A DNA stretch of 64,000 nucleotides from Microbacterium sp. LWH11-1.2. Its GTDB lineage: Bacteria > Actinomycetota > Actinomycetes > Actinomycetales > Microbacteriaceae. Under the pieces are notes generated by a model that searched no databases, was not told the DNA's origin, and saw only the letters and a list, made by a program, of their open reading frames with translations. The stretch spans positions 3,906,001 to 3,970,000 of the forward strand of contig NZ_CP151636.1 in NCBI RefSeq assembly GCF_038397745.1. Direction: 5' to 3'. Position numbers and translations under genes: made by a program. How positions within the stretch are numbered: position 1 is the first letter of the stretch; the number at the start of each line of letters is the position of its first letter. Below are positions 34,629 through 43,028 of this stretch, in pieces.

Positions 34629-34701
34629 GCCCAGGCGCGCGGTCGAATTCCGTGGTCAGTCGCTCCCCGGTGGTAGTCCACCCAGACGCCAGTTGCGACG
34701 G
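34629..34701 (-). ncRNA. ZTP (pfl) riboswitch upstream of glyA-folD
   Basis: Read on the minus strand, the stretch contains CGTCGCAACUGGCG (34687-34700), a GGTGG-acta-CCACC hairpin running into CCGGGGAGCG (34661-34670) and GCGCCUGGGC (34629-34638). These are the conserved parts of the ZTP riboswitch (pfl motif) in the correct order. A -10 box TATGCT at 34712-34707 places the transcription start at its 5' edge. Known members turn on one-carbon genes when ZTP/ZMP accumulates, and glyA-folD is a typical regulon. Confidence 0.9.
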
Positions 34702-34756
34702 TTACGAGCATAGCGGATCGCCGCTGCACGCCGCGTCCCGCGACGACGCTGCGAGA

Positions 34757-35158
34757 TCATCCGACCGGTACCACGTGGACGTCGGCATGGGCGCCCGGGA
34801 CCGTGGCGAGTTTGCGGTCGATCGTCAGCACCCTGGCCTCGAGCAGCTCTCCCAGCGCAAGGTACGCCGCATCGTAGGCCGTGGCATTCATGGCGAGGTC
34901 GGCGACTCTCCCGAGGAGCGGCGACACCGGAAACAACACCAGCTCCATCCGCTGAAGCAGCGCAAGCTGTCCACGAAACTCCGCATCGGTCGTCAGACGG
35001 GCGAGACGCAGCCCTCGAAGGGCGTTCGCGACCTCCGTCGGACCATGCGCGGGCATCGCCCAGTCACCATCACCCATCATGACCTCACGCACCTGCTGTC
35101 CTCGATCACCGAGGTCGGTGATCGCCTCGACCAGGGCCGAAGCGTCGAGAACGATCAC
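34757..35158 (-). CDS. vapC: PIN-domain RNase toxin (VapC-like)
   Basis: A 133-residue PIN-domain protein. The acidic active-site residues are visible in MIVLDASALVEAI (D5), PTEVANALR (E about 42), TAYDAAYLALGE (D about 95) and LTIDRKLA (D about 113). It overlaps the antitoxin gene by four bases. In tested VapC toxins such a site cleaves tRNA or rRNA. Confidence 0.9.
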   Translation of the reverse strand: MIVLDASALVEAITDLGDRGQQVREVMMGDGDWAMPAHGPTEVANALRGLRLARLTTDAEFRGQLALLQRMELVLFPVSPLLGRVADLAMNATAYDAAYLALGELLEARVLTIDRKLATVPGAHADVHVVPVG

Positions 35159-35430
35159 GAATCGGCTGGCGTGCCCAGCACGTCCATGATGCGTTCGTCA
35201 CGTTCGTCCCGGCCTTCGCGGATCAGCTCTGCGATGCGATCGGAGGACATCTCTCCGGAGACCGGAATCGGCGCCATCGCACGGAGGAACTCGCGGTTTC
35301 GCGACTTCCTCGCCTCGACTTCCAGGACTTCACGAAGGAACACCTGCAGTGATTGCCCCCGCTCGCGAGCCGCCCGCATCAGATCGTCCCGGATTCCGTC
35401 CGGCACATCTCGCACTTGAATCGCCACCAT
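35155..35430 (-). CDS. vapB: Ribbon-helix-helix antitoxin (VapB/FitA-like)
   Basis: 91 residues. The N-terminus MVAIQVRDVPDGIRDDLMRA with RGQSLQVFLREVLE is a ribbon-helix-helix DNA-binding domain, and the acidic, flexible C-terminal half would wrap the toxin. ATG 35430 was chosen because the RHH domain starts there and because a -10 box (TAATAT on the minus strand) lies only 8 bases upstream, implying a leaderless transcript. It is the first gene of the pair. Confidence 0.87.
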   Translation of the reverse strand: MVAIQVRDVPDGIRDDLMRAARERGQSLQVFLREVLEVEARKSRNREFLRAMAPIPVSGEMSSDRIAELIREGRDERDERIMDVLGTPADS

Positions 35431-35437
35431 GCGACGG

Positions 35438-35461
35438 ATATTAGCATGCACATCTGCATGC
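35438..35461 (-). promoter_or_regulatory. Promoter and palindromic operator of vapBC
   Basis: GCATGC-ACATCT-GCATGC (35444-35461) is a perfect two-box palindrome directly upstream of the -10 element TAATAT (35443-35438, minus strand). An RHH antitoxin dimer bound here would cover the -10/-35 spacer, giving autorepression. The start codon at 35430 would be at or next to the first transcribed base. Confidence 0.75.
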
Positions 35462-35585
35462 ACCGTCTGTGATCTCAGCATGGGGAGACGATAGCGGGGG
35501 AGGACGCATCGCCGCGGAGGTTGTCCACAGAATCGATTCGACCTCCACCATTCCGCTGGATGCTGCCGCCGGGTAGGTTTTGTTC

Positions 35586-37097
35586 ATGGTCTTTACCCAT
35601 TCCCTTCCGCTCGTGCCAGCGCCCGTGTCCGCCACCGCAGGAGAGGGACGGATGCCGATCACCGCGACGACGCGCGTGCTCGGCCCCTCCCCCGCCGCGA
35701 CGCAGCTGATCGAGGCGGTCGAGCGACGCAGCGGCATCCGCCTCTCTCTCTCGGACGCGGCCCCGGCCGACGTCGAGCTCCGCGTCGACCCGACCGTGGC
35801 CGCCACCGAGGGCTACACGCTCTCCGTCGGCGACGGCGCGGTCGTCGTCGGCGCCGACGAGGCCGGCCTGTTCTACGGCGTGCAGACCCTGCTGCAGCTG
35901 TTCCGCGAGGACGAGAGCGGATGGGGCTTCCTGCGCTCCGAGGTGCAGGATGCTCCGCGGTTCGGTCGTCGCGGCGTCATGCTCGACGTCGCCCGGCACT
36001 TCTTCGACGTGGCCGAGGTGAAGACCTTCATCGACAGCACCAGTGCGCTGAAGTTCAACCACCTGCACCTGCACCTGAGCGACGACCAGGGCTGGCGCAT
36101 CCACATCGACTCGTGGCCGCTCCTCACCGAGCTCTCCTCCGCCACGTCGGTCGACGGCCACCCCGGCGGCTTCTACACGAAGGACGACTACCGCGAGATC
36201 GTGTCGTACGCGGCAGAGCGCCACATGATCGTGATCCCCGAGATAGACCTGCCGGGCCACACGCATGCCATCGGCGTCGCGTACCCCGATCTCGTCGAGC
36301 CGCCGGTGCTGAACGACGGCCTCGTCGCCGAATCCGCGAGACTCGGGCAGCCGCTGCCCGTCGCCGGGGAGACGTACCTGGGCTGGGGCGTCGGCCACTC
36401 CAGCGTCCGCATCCACGAGGAGCGCACCTACGAGTTCGTCCGCGACGTCGTCCGCGAGCTCGCCGAGCTCACGCCCGGACCGTACATCCACGTCGGCGGA
36501 GACGAATCGCTCGGCACCCCGCAGGCGGACTTCGACCTGTTCGCCGAACGCGTCACCGCCATCGTCTTCGCCGAGGGCAAGACGCCGGTCGCCTGGCACG
36601 AGATGTGCTCGGCAGCCGAGATCGCCGAGGGAACGGTCGGCCAGTACTGGGGCAAGACCACACCGGAGGGCACCCACGCCGAGGAGGCGACCCACTTCGT
36701 CGAACGCGGTGGCGCGCTGATCATGTCTGCCGCCGACGTCGCCTACCTCGACATGAAGTACTCGGAGGACTTCCCCCTCGGGCTGACCTGGGCGGCGATC
36801 ATCGACGTCCGCTCGGCCTATGAATGGGAGCCGACCGCGGTACTCGAGATCCCGGATGCCGCCATCCTCGGCATCGAGGCTCCGCTCTGGTCCGAGACCA
36901 CGCGCACGCTGAGCGACGTCGAGAAGCTCGTCTTCCCGCGCGCCGCCGCGCAGGCGGAGATCGCATGGTCGCCGAAGGAGGCGCCCGACCGCGTCTGGTC
37001 GTCGTTCCGCGAGCGGCTCGGCTCCCTCGCCCCGCTGTGGAAGGCTGAGGGAGTCGATTTCCACCCCGCCGACGAGATCCCCTGGAGCGAACGTTGA
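35586..37097 (+). CDS. Beta-N-acetylhexosaminidase (GH20)
   Basis: 503 residues with no signal peptide, so it is probably cytoplasmic and acts on imported chito- or muro-oligosaccharides. It has a GH20 N-terminal domain (about 20-115). The catalytic barrel shows RRGVMLDVARHFF, HLHLSDDQGWRIH, VIPEIDLPGHTHAI and the catalytic pair D306-E307 in HVGGDES. A -10-like TAGGTT lies 12 bases before the ATG, suggesting a leaderless mRNA. It is coupled to nagA by a TTGA overlap. Confidence 0.92.
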   Translation: MVFTHSLPLVPAPVSATAGEGRMPITATTRVLGPSPAATQLIEAVERRSGIRLSLSDAAPADVELRVDPTVAATEGYTLSVGDGAVVVGADEAGLFYGVQTLLQLFREDESGWGFLRSEVQDAPRFGRRGVMLDVARHFFDVAEVKTFIDSTSALKFNHLHLHLSDDQGWRIHIDSWPLLTELSSATSVDGHPGGFYTKDDYREIVSYAAERHMIVIPEIDLPGHTHAIGVAYPDLVEPPVLNDGLVAESARLGQPLPVAGETYLGWGVGHSSVRIHEERTYEFVRDVVRELAELTPGPYIHVGGDESLGTPQADFDLFAERVTAIVFAEGKTPVAWHEMCSAAEIAEGTVGQYWGKTTPEGTHAEEATHFVERGGALIMSAADVAYLDMKYSEDFPLGLTWAAIIDVRSAYEWEPTAVLEIPDAAILGIEAPLWSETTRTLSDVEKLVFPRAAAQAEIAWSPKEAPDRVWSSFRERLGSLAPLWKAEGVDFHPADEIPWSER

Positions 37098-38263
37098 GCA
37101 TCCACTCCTCCGCGACCGGCTCGCTGGTCATCCATTCCGCCCGCATCGTCGACCGCGGCGAGATCGTCGAAGACGGCTGGGTCCGCTTCGCGGACGGCGA
37201 GATCGTCGGACGCGGGACGGGGACGACCTGGGAACCCGCGGATGAGACGATCGACGCCGCCGAGCTCGCCGGCCCCGGCGCCGTGCTCACCCCCGGTTTC
37301 GTCGACATCCACGGGCACGGCGGAGCCGGAGCCGCGTTCGACGACGGCGTGGAGGCCATCCGTACCGGGCGCGCCCTGCATCGCGCTCACGGTACGACCC
37401 GCGCGGTGATCTCGCTCGTGACGGCACCCCTGGACGATCTCGCCCGCAGCGTCGCGACGATCGCCGACCTCATGGAGACGGATGCCGACATCCTCGGCAT
37501 CCACCTGGAGGGTCCCTTCCTCGATCCCGCCCACCACGGCGCCCACGAGCCCTCGCTCCTCAGGGCACCGGCGGCCGATGATGTCGCCCGCCTCCTCGAA
37601 GCCGGGCGCGGCACCGTCCGTCAGGTGACGATCGCCCCGGAACTGCCGGGCGGACTCGACGCGATCCGACAGATCGTCGCCGCAGGCTCGGCAGCGGCGG
37701 TCGGGCACACGAGCGCGGATGCGACGATGGCGGTCGCCGCCTTCGAAGCGGGCGCATCGATCCTCACGCATGCGTTCAACGCGATGCCGGGCATCCACCA
37801 CCGCGCACCCGGTCCCGTGCTAGCCGCCGCGGCGGATCACCGCGTGATCCTCGAGGCGATCGCCGACAACGTGCACCTCGATCCTCACGTGATCAAGCTG
37901 ATCTTCGACTCCGCTCCGGGACGCGTGGCACTGATCACCGACGCGATGGCCGCCGCCGGCAGCGCCGACGGCCATTACGACCTCGGCGCCGTGAGCGTCA
38001 CGGTCGAGAACGGCGTGGCCCGCGCCGACGACACCGGCTCGATCGCGGGCTCGACCCTGACGCAGGACGTGGCGCTGCGCCAAGCGGTCGATGCGGGTGC
38101 CGTGCTGCCGGAGGCCGTTCGAGCACTCACCGAGACGCCGGCGCGGGCGATCGGCCGCGACGCCGTGCTCGGCAGCCTCCGCGCCGGCATGACCGCGGAT
38201 GCGGTGCTGCTGGATGCAGAACTGCGCGTCGCGCGTGTCTGGGTGGGACCGCGGCTCCGCTGA
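37094..38263 (+). CDS. nagA: N-acetylglucosamine-6-phosphate deacetylase
   Basis: A 389-residue amidohydrolase. Metal and substrate motifs are FVDIHGHGG, GIHLEGPF, GHTSAD, HAFNAM and the catalytic aspartate in LITDAMAA. It removes the acetyl group from GlcNAc-6-phosphate before deamination by NagB, which is encoded at 43029. The TTG start at 37094 overlaps the GH20 stop; no better start exists before the conserved SLVIHSARIVDRG-like region. This pairs GlcNAc release with the first phosphorylated step. Confidence 0.92.
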   Translation: MSIHSSATGSLVIHSARIVDRGEIVEDGWVRFADGEIVGRGTGTTWEPADETIDAAELAGPGAVLTPGFVDIHGHGGAGAAFDDGVEAIRTGRALHRAHGTTRAVISLVTAPLDDLARSVATIADLMETDADILGIHLEGPFLDPAHHGAHEPSLLRAPAADDVARLLEAGRGTVRQVTIAPELPGGLDAIRQIVAAGSAAAVGHTSADATMAVAAFEAGASILTHAFNAMPGIHHRAPGPVLAAAADHRVILEAIADNVHLDPHVIKLIFDSAPGRVALITDAMAAAGSADGHYDLGAVSVTVENGVARADDTGSIAGSTLTQDVALRQAVDAGAVLPEAVRALTETPARAIGRDAVLGSLRAGMTADAVLLDAELRVARVWVGPRLR

Positions 38264-38729
38264 CAGGAACCGCATCTCGCGACGACGCGCAGCTCTGAGC
38301 ACTCCGGTCGATCCGACGACGGGGCGGGAGGCCGCCTCTCCCCAGATCGGCGGCCTCATCCCCCTCACAGAGAGGGGGGCCGAGAACTCCTCCCCCGAGG
38401 CTCTCGACCCACCCAGCCGGTGCAGTTGCCCCTCGCACCAGCGCCTGAACTCCGCCCCCCGGTGGAATTCGTACGGCTGTCTCTATGGGATGAGACGACG
38501 CCGACGCCGATTCATTACGCGACTTCTCAGATTTTCCTGGAATCTTTTCTCGACGATCCGGAGAAATTAGTCCAGACCTGGGATTTATCCACGAAAAGAT
38601 TCTGCCGGCGAGATCCCGCCGAGGGGTGGCCAAGCTGGGAGATCCGGGAGAGAATGGAAAGACGCGTGATGAGATCCACTCTCGCGCGTCTCTTCCTGTG
38701 GAGGCGTTCCTGCGCCCCAGGAGCGATGG
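38264..38729 (+). other. 466-base gap before the sigma-factor gene
   Basis: No convincing gene. The first half is GC-rich and holds a CCCCCTC/GAGAGGGGG-type hairpin (about 38360-38380), a likely terminator for the GH20-nagA operon. Bases about 38500-38610 are distinctly AT-richer than the rest of the window (AGATTTTCC, AATCTTTTC, GGATTTATCC), as expected for a promoter region. A hairpin AGACGCG/CGCGTCT lies at 38660-38691. A 135-codon frame crossing the region has biased, arginine-rich content and overlaps the sigma gene, so I do not accept it. Confidence 0.6.
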
Positions 38730-40862
38730 ATGACAGTGCACGAACAGAACTCACACCACGACGAACCGATCGGCGACGCCGACCTGATCCTCCGCGCCCG
38801 CTCGGGCGACACGGAGGCCTTCGGTGAGCTCTGGCGACGCCACTACCCGTCCGGCCTGTCCGTCGCGCGCTCCATCACCTCGTCGATCGACCCCGACGAC
38901 CTCGTGCAGGAGTCGTACACGCGCATCTATCAGGCGATCATCAAGGGCGGCGGCCCGAACGGGTCGTTCCGCGCCTACCTGTTCACGAGCATCCGCAACA
39001 CGGCGGCGGCATGGGGCCGGTCGCGTCGGGAGACCGCGATCGACGAGCTCGACACCGTCGCCGACCCGGACACCACCGACCAGGCAGCCAACGAGGCACT
39101 CGATCGCAGCCTGACCGCGCAGGCCTTCCGCAGCCTTCCCTCCCGCTGGCAGGAGGTGCTCTGGTACACCGAGATCGAGCAGATGAAGCCGCAGGAGGTG
39201 GGCCCGCTCCTCGGCATGAAGTCCGGCGCCGTCTCGCAGCTGGCCTTCCGGGCCCGCGAAGGTCTTCGTGAGGCGTGGATCCAGGCTCACCTGCGCAGCG
39301 CCGCTGAGGGGTCGGACTGTCAGTGGACGATCGAGCACCTCGGCGCATACTCGCGGGGCAACCTCGGTACACGTGATCACAAGCGACTCGAGCTCCACCT
39401 CGACGAGTGCGCACGCTGCATGATCGTCGCCGCCGAGGCGAAAGACGTGTCGAAGCGGCTCGCCCTCGTCCTGCTGCCTCTCGTGCTGGGCGTCACCGGC
39501 GCCGCGGGGTACCTCGCCACGCTGCAGGGCGGCGGAACGCCGATCGTCGCTCTCGCCGCGATGCCCTCGAGCATCCCCGGCAGCGTTTTCGCCGGCGACC
39601 CCGGCGCCGCGGCCCTCGGCGCGGGCGCCGGCAGCGGTGCAGCCGGTTCGAGCGGCACGGCGGGCGGCGGCGCGGGTGTCGCGACCGGTGCCGGCACCTC
39701 CGGCGGCGTGCTCACCGGGATGGGTGCCCTCGTCGGCGCGGGCTCGGCTGCTCTGGTCGTCGCCGGCGTCGTCGCCGCGGCGACGATCATCCCCGGCCTG
39801 GCGGGCGCCGATCCATCGACCTCCCTCCCCAGTGCCGCCGACGCGGACTCGTCGTCGATCACGTCCGACGTCGGACCCGACGCGTCGATGAACCTCGAAG
39901 AGCCGGTCGTCATCGCGCCGGTGACGAAGCCCGACGCGACGCCGCCCCCGCCGGCGGATGAGACCGCGGTGCGGTCGACTCCGGAGCAGAACGGCCCGGT
40001 CGTCGCCCCGCCGGCGCCGCCGGTGACGGCTCCCGACCCGGAGGACGACGTCGATCCCACGGACCCGACCGACCCGACCGACCCGACCGATCCGACCGAT
40101 CCGACCGATCCCACGGACCCGACCGACCCGACCGATCCCACGGACCCGACCGATCCCACAGACCCGACCGATCCCACCGATCCCACGGACCCGACCGACC
40201 CGACCGATCCCACGGACCCGACCGATCCCACCGATCCGACAGACCCCGGAGTGCCGACCACCGCGCCCTCCTGGTCCGCCGCCACGATCTGGTTCGAAGG
40301 TCTGCGCATCCACTACAGCGTGCCGATCACGGGCGTTCCCGGAGCGACCGTGGAGGCGCTGCTCGACGGGAGCCGTGGCGGAGGAGACGAGATCGTTCTC
40401 GACTCCCTCGGCCAGGGAACGATCGATCTGCGGCCCGGTCTGGCCCAGCTGGTGTTCGCATCAGACACGACGGTGACCTTCCGCTACGTGCTCGCCGACG
40501 GCATCGGCCCCTCCGCCGACACGACGTTGCGCGCACTGGGCAATCCCCTCCTCGTCGACGCGGATGCGGCTCCGGTCGCGGAAGCCACGCCCCTCGACGA
40601 CAGCGCCGCAGGCGTCCCTGCCGGAGAGCCTGTCGAGACGGCCGCCCCGGTGGAGGTCGCCCCCGGCTCGGCGGAGGAGGCTCCGGCTCCGGTCGAGACC
40701 GATCCCGCCCCTGTCGAGACGGAACCGGCTCCTGTCGAGACGGAACCTGCCCCTGTCGAGTCCGCACCCGCGGTCGTCGAGCCGACACCGACCGTCGACG
40801 CCGTCCTCGCCCCGGTGGACGAGGCCCTCGCCACGACCGAGGGGTCCGCACCCGCCGAATAG
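38730..40862 (+). CDS. ECF-type sigma factor fused to anti-sigma zinc finger, membrane segment and repeat-rich exported tail
   Basis: 710 residues. Residues about 18-95 are sigma region 2 (DPDDLVQESYTRIYQ, RAYLFTSIRNTAA). About 130-190 are region 4 (LPSRWQEVLWYTEIEQMKPQEV). Next comes an anti-sigma zinc-binding element H223-x3-C227-x2-C230, then a membrane segment at about 245-265. A second alanine/glycine-rich hydrophobic stretch follows near 330-355, then a disordered region with 21 DPT triplets (442-504). A small beta-rich domain (about 510-610) and heptads of the PAPVETE type close the chain. It looks like a cell-surface sensor tied to its own sigma factor. No LPXTG-type signal is seen. 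Confidence 0.82.
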   Translation: MTVHEQNSHHDEPIGDADLILRARSGDTEAFGELWRRHYPSGLSVARSITSSIDPDDLVQESYTRIYQAIIKGGGPNGSFRAYLFTSIRNTAAAWGRSRRETAIDELDTVADPDTTDQAANEALDRSLTAQAFRSLPSRWQEVLWYTEIEQMKPQEVGPLLGMKSGAVSQLAFRAREGLREAWIQAHLRSAAEGSDCQWTIEHLGAYSRGNLGTRDHKRLELHLDECARCMIVAAEAKDVSKRLALVLLPLVLGVTGAAGYLATLQGGGTPIVALAAMPSSIPGSVFAGDPGAAALGAGAGSGAAGSSGTAGGGAGVATGAGTSGGVLTGMGALVGAGSAALVVAGVVAAATIIPGLAGADPSTSLPSAADADSSSITSDVGPDASMNLEEPVVIAPVTKPDATPPPPADETAVRSTPEQNGPVVAPPAPPVTAPDPEDDVDPTDPTDPTDPTDPTDPTDPTDPTDPTDPTDPTDPTDPTDPTDPTDPTDPTDPTDPTDPTDPTDPGVPTTAPSWSAATIWFEGLRIHYSVPITGVPGATVEALLDGSRGGGDEIVLDSLGQGTIDLRPGLAQLVFASDTTVTFRYVLADGIGPSADTTLRALGNPLLVDADAAPVAEATPLDDSAAGVPAGEPVETAAPVEVAPGSAEEAPAPVETDPAPVETEPAPVETEPAPVESAPAVVEPTPTVDAVLAPVDEALATTEGSAPAE
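40053..40241 (+). repeat. (DPT)21 tandem repeat, 9-base unit
   Basis: Twenty-one consecutive 9-base units of the form GAYCCSACS encode Asp-Pro-Thr triplets. Third-position variants (GACCCGACC, GATCCGACC, GATCCCACG, GATCCCACA) are mixed, so the array has been purified for protein sequence. A length-variable, rigid acidic spacer on the outside of the cell is likely. Confidence 0.95.
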
Positions 40863-40871
40863 ACTGGGAGC

Positions 40872-41243
40872 ATGCCCCAGGATTCCGTACCCGTCCCCGG
40901 CGTCGACCGTCCGGTCATCACCGCTCTCGACATCGTCCGCGCCGTCGTGCTGGTCGTCGCGGTGGCATCCCTCGCCCTGTGGGGCTTCGCCAGCTGGTCG
41001 CTTCCGTGGAACGTCATCGCCGGTGTGGGTGCGCCGGTCGTCGTCCTCCTGGTGTGGGCTCTGTTCCTCTCCCCGCGCCCTGTTCTGCGAGTGCACCCAT
41101 TCCTCCGTGCCGCCGTCGAGCTCTTCATCTACGTGGGCGTCACGATCGCCTGGTGGTCGATGGGCCAGGCGCTCATCGGCACCGCGTTCGCCCTGGTCGC
41201 CATCGTCACCGGCGTCCTCAGCGGTCGACGCGCCCTGTCGTGA
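40872..41243 (+). CDS. YrdB-like (DUF2568) small membrane protein
   Basis: 123 residues with four hydrophobic segments (IVRAVVLVVAVASLALWGFA, VIAGVGAPVVVLLVWALFL, AAVELFIYVGVTIAWWSM, TAFALVAIVTGVLSG). The pattern F-L-S-P-R-P followed by R-A-A-V-E-L fits the YrdB family (DUF2568), whose function is unknown. It starts nine bases after the sigma-fusion gene and ends ten bases before the FAD-oxidase gene, so it may be cotranscribed with either. Confidence 0.72.
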   Translation: MPQDSVPVPGVDRPVITALDIVRAVVLVVAVASLALWGFASWSLPWNVIAGVGAPVVVLLVWALFLSPRPVLRVHPFLRAAVELFIYVGVTIAWWSMGQALIGTAFALVAIVTGVLSGRRALS

Positions 41244-41253
41244 AGACGCGGTC

Positions 41254-42618
41254 ATGACCGCACTGTCGCTGCTGCAGGAGGCGCTCGGCCCGCTCGTCGA
41301 CGTGAGCGATGCGACGCTCGAAGAGGCGCGCGCCGACCGCTCCGGGCACGCCGCCGTCGGTCGTCCGCTCGCGGTCGTGCACGCGGAGACCGTGGACCAC
41401 GTGCAGCAGACCATGCGGATCGCCACCGCCACCCGCACACCCGTGGTCGTCCGCGGGGCGGGCACGGGGCTGGCCGGTGCGGCCAACGCCGGCGAAGGAG
41501 AGATCGTGCTCTCCACCCGACGGATGGACGCGATCCTCGAGGTGCGCCCCGACGACCTGCTCGCCGTCGTCGAACCCGGCATCCTCAACGCCGACCTCAA
41601 CGACCGTCTCGCGGTCTCCGGCGTGTGGTGGGCGCCCGACCCCGCCAGCCGCGACATCTCGACCGTCGGCGGCAACATCGCGACCGGCGCGGGCGGACTG
41701 CTCTGCGCCAAGTACGGCGTCGTGCGCGACGCAGTGCTCGGCGTCGACCTGGTGCTCGCCGACGGCCGCCTGCTGCACCTCGGGCACCGCAGCGTCAAAG
41801 GCGTGACGGGCCTCGACCTCACCTCGCTGGTGATCGGCTCGGAGGGCACGCTCGGCGTCGTCGTCGGCGCCACGCTGAAGCTGCGCCGCCTCGTCGCGGG
41901 TGACGTCTGCACCCTCACCGCGACCTTCCCCGGCGTGCGGGCCGCGGCCTCGGCATCCGCTGCGGTCACCGCCGCCGGCGCGCAGCCGGCGATCATGGAG
42001 CTGATGGATGCCGCGAGCCTCGCCGCCGTCCACGCCCTGCTCGATCTGCCGGCCCCCGCTGTCGGTGCAGCCCAGCTCACCATCCGCACCGACGGCCCCG
42101 CGGCCGCCGCGGAGGCCGAGACGATCGCCGGGATCCTGCGCGATCACGGCGGCCTCACGACCGTCGCCCGCGACCGCGAGGACGGCGAGCGGCTTCTCGC
42201 GATCCGGCGCTCGATGCACGCGGCGATGGCCTCTCTCGGCACCACGCTGATCGAAGACGTCTCGGTGCCGCGCAGCGCGATGCCGGCCATGTTCGACGAG
42301 ATCGCGCGCATCGAGCGCGATTTCGGGCTCACGATCCCCACGGTCGCCCACGCCGGCGACGGCAACCTGCATCCGAACTTCATCTTCGAGGGGTCCGAGA
42401 CTCCGGCGCACGTCTGGGCGGCCGCGGACGAGCTGTTCCGCGCGGCGATCCGCCTCGGCGGCACCCTGACCGGCGAGCACGGCATCGGCGTGCTGAAGCG
42501 TCGCTGGCTCGCCGATGAGCTCGGCGACGACCAGTGGCGGCTGCAGCGGCAGATCGCGGCCGTGTTCGACCCGCTCGGCATCCTCAATCCCGGAAAGGTC
42601 TTCGAGCCCGATGCCTGA
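41254..42618 (+). CDS. FAD-linked oxidase (glycolate oxidase GlcD / D-lactate dehydrogenase type)
   Basis: 454 residues of the VAO/PCMH flavoprotein fold. The FAD-binding half has VVVRGAGTGLAGAANA, ISTVGGNIATGAGGLLCAKYG, HRSVKGVTGLDLTSL and SEGTLGVV. The C-terminal half has the substrate/iron-type motif TVAHAGDGNLHPNF and GGTLTGEHGIGVLKR. It oxidises a 2-hydroxy acid such as glycolate, D-lactate or a related compound; the exact substrate is not visible. It overlaps the NUDIX gene by eight bases. Confidence 0.9.
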   Translation: MTALSLLQEALGPLVDVSDATLEEARADRSGHAAVGRPLAVVHAETVDHVQQTMRIATATRTPVVVRGAGTGLAGAANAGEGEIVLSTRRMDAILEVRPDDLLAVVEPGILNADLNDRLAVSGVWWAPDPASRDISTVGGNIATGAGGLLCAKYGVVRDAVLGVDLVLADGRLLHLGHRSVKGVTGLDLTSLVIGSEGTLGVVVGATLKLRRLVAGDVCTLTATFPGVRAAASASAAVTAAGAQPAIMELMDAASLAAVHALLDLPAPAVGAAQLTIRTDGPAAAAEAETIAGILRDHGGLTTVARDREDGERLLAIRRSMHAAMASLGTTLIEDVSVPRSAMPAMFDEIARIERDFGLTIPTVAHAGDGNLHPNFIFEGSETPAHVWAAADELFRAAIRLGGTLTGEHGIGVLKRRWLADELGDDQWRLQRQIAAVFDPLGILNPGKVFEPDA

Positions 42619-43018
42619 TATCCATGTGAGCGCCGCCGTGATCGTCGACGACGACGGGCGCGTGCTCGTCGTGCGCAAGCAGGGCACGACGAGGTTCATG
42701 CAGCCCGGCGGCAAGCCGGAGCCCGGTGAATCCCCCGCGCAGACGCTGATCCGCGAACTGCACGAAGAGCTCGGGCTGCTCCTCGACGAGGCCGACCTCC
42801 AGCCGCTCGGCACGTTCATCTCCGAGGCGGCCAACGAACCCGGTCATCGTGTGGTCGCCGAGGCGTTCGCGACCTCGATCGACCCCGAGGCGGTGTCGGT
42901 GCAGGCCGAGCTCGCCGAACTGCGCTGGATCACTCCGTCTGACGTCGCGACGCTGCCGCTCGCCCCGCTCAGCCTCGAGCATCTGCTGCCCATCGCCTGG
43001 CCGGCGCAGGCGCGCTAG
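42611..43018 (+). CDS. NUDIX hydrolase
   Basis: 135 residues. The NUDIX box is complete as G-x5-E-x7-RELHEELGL (GGKPEPGESPAQTLIRELHE ...), so it hydrolyses a nucleoside-diphosphate-linked compound. It starts inside the end of the FAD-oxidase gene (coupled) and converges on nagB, whose stop is 10 bases away. The substrate is unknown. Confidence 0.9.
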   Translation: MPDIHVSAAVIVDDDGRVLVVRKQGTTRFMQPGGKPEPGESPAQTLIRELHEELGLLLDEADLQPLGTFISEAANEPGHRVVAEAFATSIDPEAVSVQAELAELRWITPSDVATLPLAPLSLEHLLPIAWPAQAR

Positions 43019-43028
43019 GGCGCTCCCG

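Noticed and set aside
35521..38593. DnaA-box-like sequences TTGTCCACA (35521-35529) and TTATCCACG (38585-38593)
   Set aside because: Two isolated matches 3 kb apart, with no cluster, no AT-rich unwinding element between them and no dnaA/dnaN neighbours, do not make a replication origin.
38420..38827. A 135-codon plus-strand open frame before the sigma-factor gene
   Set aside because: It overlaps the sigma gene by about 100 bases, has no ribosome-binding site, is arginine/proline-rich in the way of out-of-frame GC-rich DNA and has no recognisable domain.
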